DNA of 64,000 nucleotides from Pseudomonas antarctica. Its GTDB lineage: Bacteria; Pseudomonadota; Gammaproteobacteria; Pseudomonadales; Pseudomonadaceae. The stretch covers positions 186,001 through 250,000 of the forward strand of contig NZ_CP015600.1 of assembly GCF_001647715.1 (NCBI RefSeq). The letters run 5' to 3'. Each line of letters starts with the position of its first letter. The stretch's first letter is position 1. Of this stretch, positions 15,636 to 22,939 are shown in pieces. A program made the position numbers and the translations under genes. Below the pieces are notes generated by a model, which worked only from the letters and a program-made list of their open reading frames with translations, was not told where the DNA came from and did no database searches.

Positions 15636-17710
15636 ACGGATTTTTTGCCGGTTTCCCGCCGGCCCGCGACTGGTTCTATGGTGTGCGTACGTTTGCGGCG
15701 TCGATGATCGCCCTGTACATCGCCATGCTCATGCAAATGCCGCGTCCGTATTGGGCGATGGCCACCGTGTATATCGTCTCCAGCCCGTTTGTCGGCCCTA
15801 CCAGCTCCAAGGCGTTGTATCGCGCTATCGGCACCTTTATGGGCGCCGCAGCGGCGGTGATTTTTGTGCCGATGTTTGTGCAGTCGCCGTATGTGCTGGT
15901 GGTGGTGATTGCGTTGTGGACGGGCATTTTGCTGTTCCTGTCCATGCACCTGCGTACCGCGAACAACTACGCGTTGATGTTGGCCGGCTACACCTTGCCG
16001 CTGATTGCCTTGCCGGTGGTGGATAACCCGCTGGCGGTGTGGGATGTGGCCGAGGCGCGTACCGAAGAGATTTTCCTCGGCATCGCTGTAGCCGCCGTAG
16101 TCGGCGCAATGTTCTGGCCGCGGCGCCTGATGCCGGTGTTTGATGGCTCGGTGGCCAAGTGGTTTGCCGATGCTCAGGTCTATAGCCAGCGCTTTCTGAC
16201 GCGCAACGTGGCGCCTGAAGAAATCAGCACCTTGCGCGGCGGCATGGTCGCCACCTTCAACACCCTGGAATTGATGATCGGCCAGTTGCCCCACGAGGGC
16301 GCGCGGCCGCAGACGGTGCGTAATACCAAGGAACTGCGCGGGCGCATGATTCACCTGCTGCCGGTGATCGATGCCCTGGACGATGCGATCTACGCCATCG
16401 AACACCGCGCCCCGGAGTTTCTTGATCAGTTCACACCCTTGCTGCAAGCGGCCAGCGCCTGGCTGGACAGCACCACCGACGAGGCGCCCCTGGAGCGTTG
16501 GCGCGTACTGCGTGACAAGATCGACGCCGCCCAACCCCAGGGCGAAGCACTGGACGACCGCCACACGCTGCTGTTTTCCAACGCGCTGTATCGCCTCGGC
16601 GAATGGGTCGATCTGTGGCAAGACTGCCGCAGCCTGCAAGCCGCCATCCAGTGCGAAAGCCAGGACACCTGGCGCGCCGTCTACCGCCATTGGCGCCTGG
16701 GTCGGCTCAAGCCATTTCTCGATCATGGCCTGATGTTCTATTCAGCGTTTTCCACCGTCACTGCGATCATCGTCGCCTCGGTGCTGTGGATTCTGCTGGG
16801 CTGGACCGACGGCGGCAGCGCAGTGATTCTGGCCGCCGTGGCGTGCAGCTTTTTCGCCTCAATGGACGACCCGGCGCCGCAGATCTATCGGTTCTTTTTC
16901 TGGACCGCGATGTCGGTGCTGTTCGCCAGCCTGTATCTGTTTCTGGTGCTGCCCAACCTGCACGATTTCCCGATGCTGGTGCTGGCGTTTGCGGTGCCGT
17001 TTATCTGCATCGGCACGCTCACGGTGCAGCCGCGGTTTTACTTGGGCATGCTGCTGACGTTGGTCAACACCTCATCGTTCATCAGCATTCAGGGCGCCTA
17101 CGACGCGGACTTCCTGAACTTCGCCAACGTCAACCTGGCGGGGCCGGTGGGCCTGTTGTTTGCCTTTGTGTGGACGCTGATCGCACGGCCGTTCGGCGCC
17201 GAACTGGCGGCCAAGCGCCTGACCCGTTTCAGCTGGCGCGACATTGTCAGCCTGACCGAGCCCGCAACCCTGGCCGAGCACCGGCACATGGCCGTGCAAA
17301 TGCTTGACCGCCTGATGCAGCACCTGCCGCGCCTGGCCCTCATCGGCCAGGACACCGGCAGTGCCCTGCGCGATTTGCGTGTGGCGCTGAACCTGCTCGA
17401 CCTGTTGGCCTATTCGCCACGCATCTACGGCGTGCCACGGGTGTTGCTCAACCAGGTGGTCGAAGGCGTCGGCGGTTACTTCAAGGCCTGCCTCAAGGCC
17501 GGTGAACGCTTGCCCGCGCCCGGTGGTCTGCTGATGACCCTCGACCGCACACGCCGCGCCCTCAATGGCCAGGGCCTGCAAAATGAAGAAGACACCCGCC
17601 TGCATCTGTTGCACGCATTGGCTGGCCTGCGCTTGTCGTTGCTGCCTGGCGTGGAATTTATTGACGGCACCGAGCGGGAAGCGCCGTTACCTGATGGAGC
17701 GCCTTTATGA
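15632..17710 (+). CDS. FUSC/AaeB-like aromatic acid efflux pump subunit
   Basis: 692 residues. Two blocks of about five to six membrane segments (residues about 15-165 and 370-515) are separated by a long soluble region, the layout of the FUSC/AaeB family. Opening motif PYWAMATVYIVSSPFVGPTSS is characteristic (pump family PF04632 as I recall it). The family uses an AaeA-type adaptor to export aromatic carboxylic acids such as p-hydroxybenzoate; here the substrate is inferred only. Translation begins at TTG 15632 overlapping the marR stop, suggesting translational coupling, and the stop overlaps the DUF1656 ATG by four bases. Confidence 0.88.
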   Translation: MNGFFAGFPPARDWFYGVRTFAASMIALYIAMLMQMPRPYWAMATVYIVSSPFVGPTSSKALYRAIGTFMGAAAAVIFVPMFVQSPYVLVVVIALWTGILLFLSMHLRTANNYALMLAGYTLPLIALPVVDNPLAVWDVAEARTEEIFLGIAVAAVVGAMFWPRRLMPVFDGSVAKWFADAQVYSQRFLTRNVAPEEISTLRGGMVATFNTLELMIGQLPHEGARPQTVRNTKELRGRMIHLLPVIDALDDAIYAIEHRAPEFLDQFTPLLQAASAWLDSTTDEAPLERWRVLRDKIDAAQPQGEALDDRHTLLFSNALYRLGEWVDLWQDCRSLQAAIQCESQDTWRAVYRHWRLGRLKPFLDHGLMFYSAFSTVTAIIVASVLWILLGWTDGGSAVILAAVACSFFASMDDPAPQIYRFFFWTAMSVLFASLYLFLVLPNLHDFPMLVLAFAVPFICIGTLTVQPRFYLGMLLTLVNTSSFISIQGAYDADFLNFANVNLAGPVGLLFAFVWTLIARPFGAELAAKRLTRFSWRDIVSLTEPATLAEHRHMAVQMLDRLMQHLPRLALIGQDTGSALRDLRVALNLLDLLAYSPRIYGVPRVLLNQVVEGVGGYFKACLKAGERLPAPGGLLMTLDRTRRALNGQGLQNEEDTRLHLLHALAGLRLSLLPGVEFIDGTEREAPLPDGAPL

Positions 17711-17916
17711 TCGGTGATCTGGATATCAGCGGGGTGTTCCTGCCCACGCTGTTGGTGCTGATGGGCATTACGTATGTGTTGTTTCTGGTGGTGCACGGGC
17801 TGTTGACGCGCATTCACTTCTATCGCCTGGTCTGGCACCGGGCATTGTTCAATGTGGGGCTCTACGCGCTGTTGCTGGGCGCGGTGGACTCACTCAGTCG
17901 ATACCTGATGACATGA
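17707..17916 (+). CDS. DUF1656 small membrane protein (AaeX-like)
   Basis: 69 residues with two membrane segments (FLPTLLVLMGITYVLFLVV and ALFNVGLYALLLGAV). DUF1656/AaeX proteins accompany FUSC pumps and AaeA-type adaptors. Four-base ATGA overlaps on both sides place it firmly inside the operon. Its individual role is not known. Confidence 0.88.
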   Translation: MIGDLDISGVFLPTLLVLMGITYVLFLVVHGLLTRIHFYRLVWHRALFNVGLYALLLGAVDSLSRYLMT

Positions 17917-18821
17917 AAAAACCTTTTTTGACCATCGGCCGTGTCGTCCTCACGCTGTTGATCGTGACGTTCGCGGTCGTCGTTGTGTGGCGCATGGTCA
18001 TGTACTACATGTTTGCGCCATGGACCCGTGACGGGCATATCCGTGCCGACATTGTGCAGATCGCCCCGGACGTCTCCGGGTTGATCCAGCAGGTGGACGT
18101 GCGCGATAACCAGTTGGTAGCCAAGGGCCAAGTGCTGTTCGCCGTTGACCAGGACCGCTTCAAGCTGGCCCTGCGCCAAGCCCAGGCCGCCGTGGCTGAC
18201 CGCCAGGAAACGCTGGCCCAGGCCCAGCGTGAGAACAAACGTAACCGTGGCCTCGGCAATTTGGTGCCGAGTGAGCAACTGGAGGAAAGCCAGTCCCGCG
18301 TGGCCCGCGCCCAATCGGCCCTGGCCGAGGCGCAAGTGACCGTGGACGCCGCCCAGCTCAACCTCGACCGCTCGGTGATCCGCAGCCCCGTCGACGGCTA
18401 CGTCAACGACCGTGCGCCGCGTGCGCAGGAGTTCGTCACGGCCGGGCGCCCGGTGCTCTCGGTGGTGGACAGCAATTCCTTCCACATCGACGGCTATTTC
18501 GAAGAGACCAAGCTCGACGGCATTCACGTGGGTATGCCGGTGGATATCCGCGTGATCGGCGACAATACCCGCCTGCAGGGCCATGTGCAGAGCATCGTTG
18601 CCGGTATTGAAGACCGTGACCGCACCAGCGGCTCCAACCTGCTGCCCAACGTCAACCCGGCGTTCAGTTGGGTGCGCCTGGCCCAGCGGATTCCGGTGCG
18701 GATCGCCTTTGATGATGTACCGGCGGACTTTCGCATGATCGCCGGGCGCACGGCCACGGTGTCGATCATCGATGACCGGAGCGCTGCCAAAGACCGCGCG
18801 CAGCAGGGAGAACAACCATGA
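17913..18821 (+). CDS. HlyD/AaeA-type periplasmic adaptor
   Basis: 302 residues. An N-terminal membrane anchor (VVLTLLIVTFAVVVVWRMVMYY) is followed by a biotinyl-lipoyl half (GHIRADIVQIAPDVSGLI), a helical hairpin (about 75-150) and the second lipoyl half (RSVIRSPVDGYV), then a beta-barrel domain. Membrane-fusion proteins of this kind bridge the inner-membrane pump and the outer-membrane channel. Overlaps DUF1656 and the nodT-like gene by four bases each, so the three parts of the tripartite pump are produced together. Confidence 0.9.
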   Translation: MKKPFLTIGRVVLTLLIVTFAVVVVWRMVMYYMFAPWTRDGHIRADIVQIAPDVSGLIQQVDVRDNQLVAKGQVLFAVDQDRFKLALRQAQAAVADRQETLAQAQRENKRNRGLGNLVPSEQLEESQSRVARAQSALAEAQVTVDAAQLNLDRSVIRSPVDGYVNDRAPRAQEFVTAGRPVLSVVDSNSFHIDGYFEETKLDGIHVGMPVDIRVIGDNTRLQGHVQSIVAGIEDRDRTSGSNLLPNVNPAFSWVRLAQRIPVRIAFDDVPADFRMIAGRTATVSIIDDRSAAKDRAQQGEQP

Positions 18822-20266
18822 AACCGGCGGCGTTGCTGGCCACGGCCAGCTTGGGTGTGCTGCTGTCGGCGTGCCAGGTGGTAGGCCCGGACTACAAATT
18901 GCCGCAAACCTCGGCGATCAACCGGGGCGACCTGCAAGGGCAGATTGCGGGCGAAGGCAGCAACGTCGTGTCGGCCCCGGTGCCGGCTGACTGGTGGAAA
19001 CTGTACAAAGACCCGCGCCTGGATGAGCTGGTGCGCCAGGCCATGGCCTCCAACACCGACCTGCGCGTGGCCGCTGCCAACCTGCAACGCGCACGCTACC
19101 AGACGCAACAGGCTGAATCCGCCGGTGGTTGGAGCGCCGGGGTCAAGGCCGAAGCCCAGCGCCTGCAGGAATCCGGTGAAGCCTTTTTGCTGACGGAAAA
19201 AGTCCCGGTAGGGAATATCGGCAGCGTTGGTATCAGCACCTCGTATCAGTTCGATCTGTTCGGCACCTTGCAACGCGGCATTGAAAGCGCCCAGGCCAGC
19301 GCCGACGCGGCGCAGGCGGCTGCCGATGTCGCGCGAATCACCCTGGTGGCAGACGTGGTGCGGTCCTACACCCAAGTGTGCGCAGCCAACGAAGAGCTGG
19401 CGATTGCCAACCAATCCCTCGACCTGCAAGGTCAGAGCACCAAGCTGACCCAACGCCTGCGCGACGCCGGGCGTGGTGATGAAACCCAGGTGACCCGCTC
19501 GCAGACCCAATACAAATCCTTGCGCGCCGATATGCCGCGCTATGAAGCGTCGCGCCAGGCGGGCTTGTTCCGCTTGTCGATGCTGCTCGCCAAGCCGGTG
19601 AACCAACTACCGGCAGGCACCAACACCTGCGCCGAGCTGCCGCACATCGCCCAACTGCTGCCGGTGGGCGACGGTGCCGCGTTGCTCAAACGCCGCCCGG
19701 ACGTGCGCCAGGCCGAACGCCAACTCGCCGCCGCCACTGCGCGTATCGGCGTGGCCACCGGCGCGTTGTACCCGGACATCAGCATTGGGGCCACGGTAGG
19801 CACCGTCGGTCTTCTCGATGACCTGGGCACGCCGGCCACTAACCGTTGGGGCTTTGGCCCGCTGATCAGTTGGTCAGTGCCGACCAACGGTGCCCGTGCG
19901 CGTATTCACGAAGCTGAAGCCGCGACCCAGGGCGCCCTGGCGCACTTCGACGGGGTGGTGCTCAACGCCATCCGCGAAACCCAGACCGGCCTTGCGCAAT
20001 ACACCGCGCAGTTGCAACGCCGCGATGCGCTGGCCGATGCCGGTGAGTCCGCCAAAGAGGCATCGGAGCAGACGCACCGCTTCTTCCAGGCCGGCCGCGC
20101 GTCCTTCCTGGCCGACCTGCAAGCCACCCGCACCTACACGGATGTACGCGCGCAGCTGGCGGCGGCGAACACCCAGGTTGCCATGAGCCAGATCGATCTA
20201 TTCCTGGCGTTGGGCGGTGGTTGGGAAAGCGGACGAACGCAAGCGTCACAATCCGGCAAACCCTGA
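18818..20266 (+). CDS. NodT-family outer-membrane efflux lipoprotein
   Basis: 482 residues. Lipoprotein signal with LLSAC at about residue 15-19, then the typical VVGPDYKLP opening of OprM/NodT proteins. Two TolC-type helical halves follow; LLKRRPDVRQAERQLAAA is the strongly conserved NodT motif. It forms the trimeric exit duct of the tripartite pump with the FUSC and HlyD-type proteins encoded just upstream. It is the last gene of the operon; a nested inverted repeat follows 18 bp after its stop. Confidence 0.9.
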   Translation: MKPAALLATASLGVLLSACQVVGPDYKLPQTSAINRGDLQGQIAGEGSNVVSAPVPADWWKLYKDPRLDELVRQAMASNTDLRVAAANLQRARYQTQQAESAGGWSAGVKAEAQRLQESGEAFLLTEKVPVGNIGSVGISTSYQFDLFGTLQRGIESAQASADAAQAAADVARITLVADVVRSYTQVCAANEELAIANQSLDLQGQSTKLTQRLRDAGRGDETQVTRSQTQYKSLRADMPRYEASRQAGLFRLSMLLAKPVNQLPAGTNTCAELPHIAQLLPVGDGAALLKRRPDVRQAERQLAAATARIGVATGALYPDISIGATVGTVGLLDDLGTPATNRWGFGPLISWSVPTNGARARIHEAEAATQGALAHFDGVVLNAIRETQTGLAQYTAQLQRRDALADAGESAKEASEQTHRFFQAGRASFLADLQATRTYTDVRAQLAAANTQVAMSQIDLFLALGGGWESGRTQASQSGKP

Positions 20267-20283
20267 GCTAAAAGCTATGCTTT

Positions 20284-20330
20284 GACAGGTGAGTCGCCAT
20301 GCGCTTCGCATGAGGGCCGACTTACCTGTC
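20284..20330 (+). repeat. Nested inverted repeat after efflux operon
   Basis: Outer arms GACAGGTGAGTCG (20284-20296) and CGACTTACCTGTC (20318-20330) pair over 13 positions with one G-U/A-C change. Inside them CATGCG (20298-20303) and CGCATG (20307-20312) form a second perfect stem with a three-nt loop. No T-run follows. It could act as a terminator aid, a processing site, or a relic of a short mobile repeat. Confidence 0.6.
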
Positions 20331-20362
20331 ACTGCTCGCGTTTGCTCATGGGGATTCCAATA

Positions 20363-20995
20363 ATGAAAAACCCTTATGCTCCCGCTTTTTGGTGCGTGTT
20401 CTTCGCACTGGTGCTGTTATCGGCCGCCTATTTCTACGGCGTCATGCTCGCCCACCAAATCGACAAGGCCATGGTCTTTCTCGACAGTGCCTGCCTGGTG
20501 ATCGGCACGTTGTCCATTGGTGTGGTGGCGTGGGCGTCTTATCAAAATCAACGGGTGAAGAAGAAGCTGCTTGAGCAAGGCAAGACCCGTGTGGCGATCT
20601 GGGACACCAAGGTTGCGCTACGCCGCGTTGAAACCGTGTTCGACCGTTATTTCTGGGGCAGCTATTGGCAGCCCGGCCGTACTTTCCAGGAGGTCATGGG
20701 CGAACTGACCGGCACCCCCCTGGAAAAAAGCCTCGAAGCACTGAAAAAACAATGCGTGCTGCTCGACCAGCAGGTCGCTGATGGCAGGCATTGGCTGAAT
20801 AACGCACGGGAATTGTCCGATGTGGCCAACGCCATGGCCCGCGAACGTTACCAGTTGGACTTCTGCGACCCCAAGGCCGACACCCCCGGCAATGCCGTCA
20901 TACACCGCGAGTTTGAGGTGTTGGTGTACACCTGGACCGCCCGGTTGAAGAGTTTCGATCACCAACTCGATGAAGTCGAATTGGAGTACTCGTGA
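20363..20995 (+). CDS. Hypothetical two-segment inner-membrane protein
   Basis: 210 residues from ATG 20363, which has GGGGA eight bases upstream; a longer frame back to 20282 would run through the nested inverted repeat and is not believed. Two hydrophobic segments near the N-terminus (FWCVFFALVLLSAAYFYG and LDSACLVIGTLSIGVVAWA) form a hairpin in the membrane, followed by a charged cytoplasmic domain of about 145 residues that is mostly helical (KKLLEQGKTRVAIWDTKVALRRVE...). I do not recognise the family. It stands alone between the efflux operon and the YdgA gene, and no function is proposed. Confidence 0.7.
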   Translation: MKNPYAPAFWCVFFALVLLSAAYFYGVMLAHQIDKAMVFLDSACLVIGTLSIGVVAWASYQNQRVKKKLLEQGKTRVAIWDTKVALRRVETVFDRYFWGSYWQPGRTFQEVMGELTGTPLEKSLEALKKQCVLLDQQVADGRHWLNNARELSDVANAMARERYQLDFCDPKADTPGNAVIHREFEVLVYTWTARLKSFDHQLDEVELEYS

Positions 20996-21142
20996 ACCAA
21001 CTACTGACCTGACCCCTCTGAAAAGCTGGGCCGTTCGCGGTCGCCAGTGCTAATCTTCCCCCCGTTTCGGCGGGCTTGAGCCAACCCCCTCGGGGTTCAA
21101 GGAAGACAGCCCACTTCTCACAGGATTTGATCAGGTCACTTC

Positions 21143-22639
21143 ATGAATAAGCCAGCAGTTGTTCTTTTGGGTTTTGTTGTCGCCGTCGGCGTCGTCAGTG
21201 CAGGCGGCGCCTGGTACACCGGTAAGCAGCTGGAGCCGGTGCTGCAAACCGCGATCCAGAACGCCAACAAGGAACTGCAGACCTCCATGGCCGGCGTCGA
21301 TGGCACCGTGAACCTGGAGCTGGTCTCCCTGGATCGTGGCCTGTTCAGCAGCACCGCCCATTACCGTCTCAAGGGCCAAGGCAGCGTCTTCGGCGAAGAA
21401 AACCCGAACCCTGAGCTGCTGTTTGTCGACCATATCGAACACGGCCCGCTGCCGTTTTCCCGCCTGGTGTCGCTGAAATGGTTGCCGGTCATGGCCACCA
21501 GTCACTACGCGCTGGAAAAAAACGCCACCGCCGAAAAGTGGTTCGCCGCCAGCAAAGACGTGTCGCCGCTCAAAGGCGTGGCCAATATCGGCTACAACCG
21601 TTCGGTCAACGGCAACGTCGAGTTGCTGCCTCTGGAGTTCAAGGACGACAAGTCCTCGGTGAGTTTCTCCGGCGCCAACCTGGACTTCGACAGCACCGCC
21701 GAGGGCCAGAAGGTCAAGGCCGACGGCTACATGAACAGCCTCAAGGTCGCCGCAATCGATGCCAACGGTGCGCCGTTTGAAGCCGAACTGGCTGGCCTGA
21801 CCGTGGCCAGTAAGCTGGAAAAATCCACTTTCGGTTTTTACACCGGGCAAAACACCGTTGAGCTGACCGACACCAAGGTCACCTTCGGCCCGCAGAAAGC
21901 GGTGCTGACCCTCAAGGGCTTCGAGCAAAAAGACACCAGCCAGACCAAGGACAACAACCTGGCCGGCCGTGTCGACTACAAAATCGACGAAATTGGTTAC
22001 CAGGGTAAACCTGTCGGCTCGGCGGCCATGGCCTTGAGCATGAAGAACGTCGACATCCCGGCGATGTTGGTGCTGACCAAGCTTTACCAGGACAAGATGC
22101 AACCGGTGCAAGCCGCTGCCGCTGCCGGCCAGCCCGTGCCTGAGCTGCAACTGACCGAAGCCGAGCAGACCCTGGCAGAGGCGAATGTCAACCAGGTGCT
22201 GGCCGCCAAGCCGCAACTGGCGGTGGAAAACCTGTCGCTGAAAACCACCCATGGCGAAAGCAAATTCAACCTGGTGCTGGACCTGACCAAGCCTGCGTCC
22301 ATGGAACTGCCGCCGGTTGAGCTGGGCAAACAAGTTATCGCCATGCTGGACGCCAACCTGACCCTGTCCAAGCCAATGGTTGGTGATGTTGCCGCCCTGC
22401 AGGCCGAAGTGGGCGGTGTGACCGACCCTAAAGCCATCGAGCAGCAATCGCAGATGGCTGCCGAGATGGTCAGCGGCATGGCGGTCGGCACGCAACTGGC
22501 GACCCTGGTGGGCACCGACGTGGTCTCCAAACTGCACTACGCCAACAATGAAGTGATGTTCAACGGCCAGAAGATGACCGTTGAGCAATTCATTGGTTTT
22601 GTCATGGCCAAAATGGGTGCGGTCAGCGGCGCGCAGTAA
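21143..22639 (+). CDS. YdgA family (DUF945) protein
   Basis: 498 residues. One N-terminal membrane segment or uncleaved signal (AVVLLGFVVAVGVVSAGGAWYTG) followed by a long periplasmic region of beta-rich repeats. The pattern 'tGkqlE..l...i..aN..l......' and 'hyrlkg.......lf.VDhI.HGPlP' (visible as LLFVDHIEHGPLPFSRL) identifies the YdgA/DUF945 family, which has a presumed periplasmic role that is not well understood. It appears monocistronic: 147 bp separate it from the gene before, and a hairpin lies right behind it. Confidence 0.85.
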   Translation: MNKPAVVLLGFVVAVGVVSAGGAWYTGKQLEPVLQTAIQNANKELQTSMAGVDGTVNLELVSLDRGLFSSTAHYRLKGQGSVFGEENPNPELLFVDHIEHGPLPFSRLVSLKWLPVMATSHYALEKNATAEKWFAASKDVSPLKGVANIGYNRSVNGNVELLPLEFKDDKSSVSFSGANLDFDSTAEGQKVKADGYMNSLKVAAIDANGAPFEAELAGLTVASKLEKSTFGFYTGQNTVELTDTKVTFGPQKAVLTLKGFEQKDTSQTKDNNLAGRVDYKIDEIGYQGKPVGSAAMALSMKNVDIPAMLVLTKLYQDKMQPVQAAAAAGQPVPELQLTEAEQTLAEANVNQVLAAKPQLAVENLSLKTTHGESKFNLVLDLTKPASMELPPVELGKQVIAMLDANLTLSKPMVGDVAALQAEVGGVTDPKAIEQQSQMAAEMVSGMAVGTQLATLVGTDVVSKLHYANNEVMFNGQKMTVEQFIGFVMAKMGAVSGAQ

Positions 22640-22640
22640 G

Positions 22641-22662
22641 ATTTCTTACATCAGTAAGAAAT
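22641..22662 (+). terminator. AT-rich hairpin after ydgA-like gene
   Basis: ATTTCTTAC (22641-22649) and GTAAGAAAT (22654-22662) form a perfect nine-bp stem with a four-nt loop directly after the stop codon. The stem is AT-rich and the trailing sequence is A-rich rather than T-rich, so it is a weak terminator candidate. Confidence 0.4.
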
Positions 22663-22668
22663 AAATAA

Positions 22669-22758
22669 TGTGGGGGCGGAAGGGCTCGCGACAGGGGTCA
22701 AACGACCGGCGTTGATGCCGGTTGACACCTTATCGTCGCGGGCAAGTCCGCCCCCACA
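22669..22758. repeat. REPIN, GGGGGCGG variant
   Basis: TGTGGGGGCGGAAGGGCTCG at 22669 and the inverted GCGGGCAAGTCCGCCCCCAC ending near 22757 form a REP doublet. The core differs (GGGGGCGG) from the GGGAGCGGG type elsewhere in the window, so it belongs to a different REP subfamily. Confidence 0.8.
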
Positions 22759-22787
22759 TTCATATTTCCGGCAGGCCCTGCAATTCT

Positions 22788-22846
22788 GAACAATTGTTCT
22801 GAATTGGCCTTCTGCCTACGTTCCTAAGGGATAGTTCCTATAGGAA
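22788..22846 (+). promoter_or_regulatory. Two palindromes upstream of pgaA
   Basis: GAACAATTGTTC (22788-22799) and TTCCTATAGGAA (22835-22846) are both perfect 12-bp palindromes, located 141-152 and 94-105 bp before the pgaA start codon. They are candidate operator sites for the pga operon. Neither matches a binding site I can name. Confidence 0.45.
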
Positions 22847-22939
22847 AGCTAGGCCGGGTCACTAGACGTCGGCACCCTGATGCGTTTTGCTCAGGACCAC
22901 CTATCGTTACAGCTTTCCTTGTGTAAGGAAGCTCACGAT

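Noticed and set aside
15431..16726. 431-codon minus-strand frame opposite marR and the FUSC gene
   Set aside because: Antisense to two well-supported genes; His/Gln/Arg-rich shadow protein.
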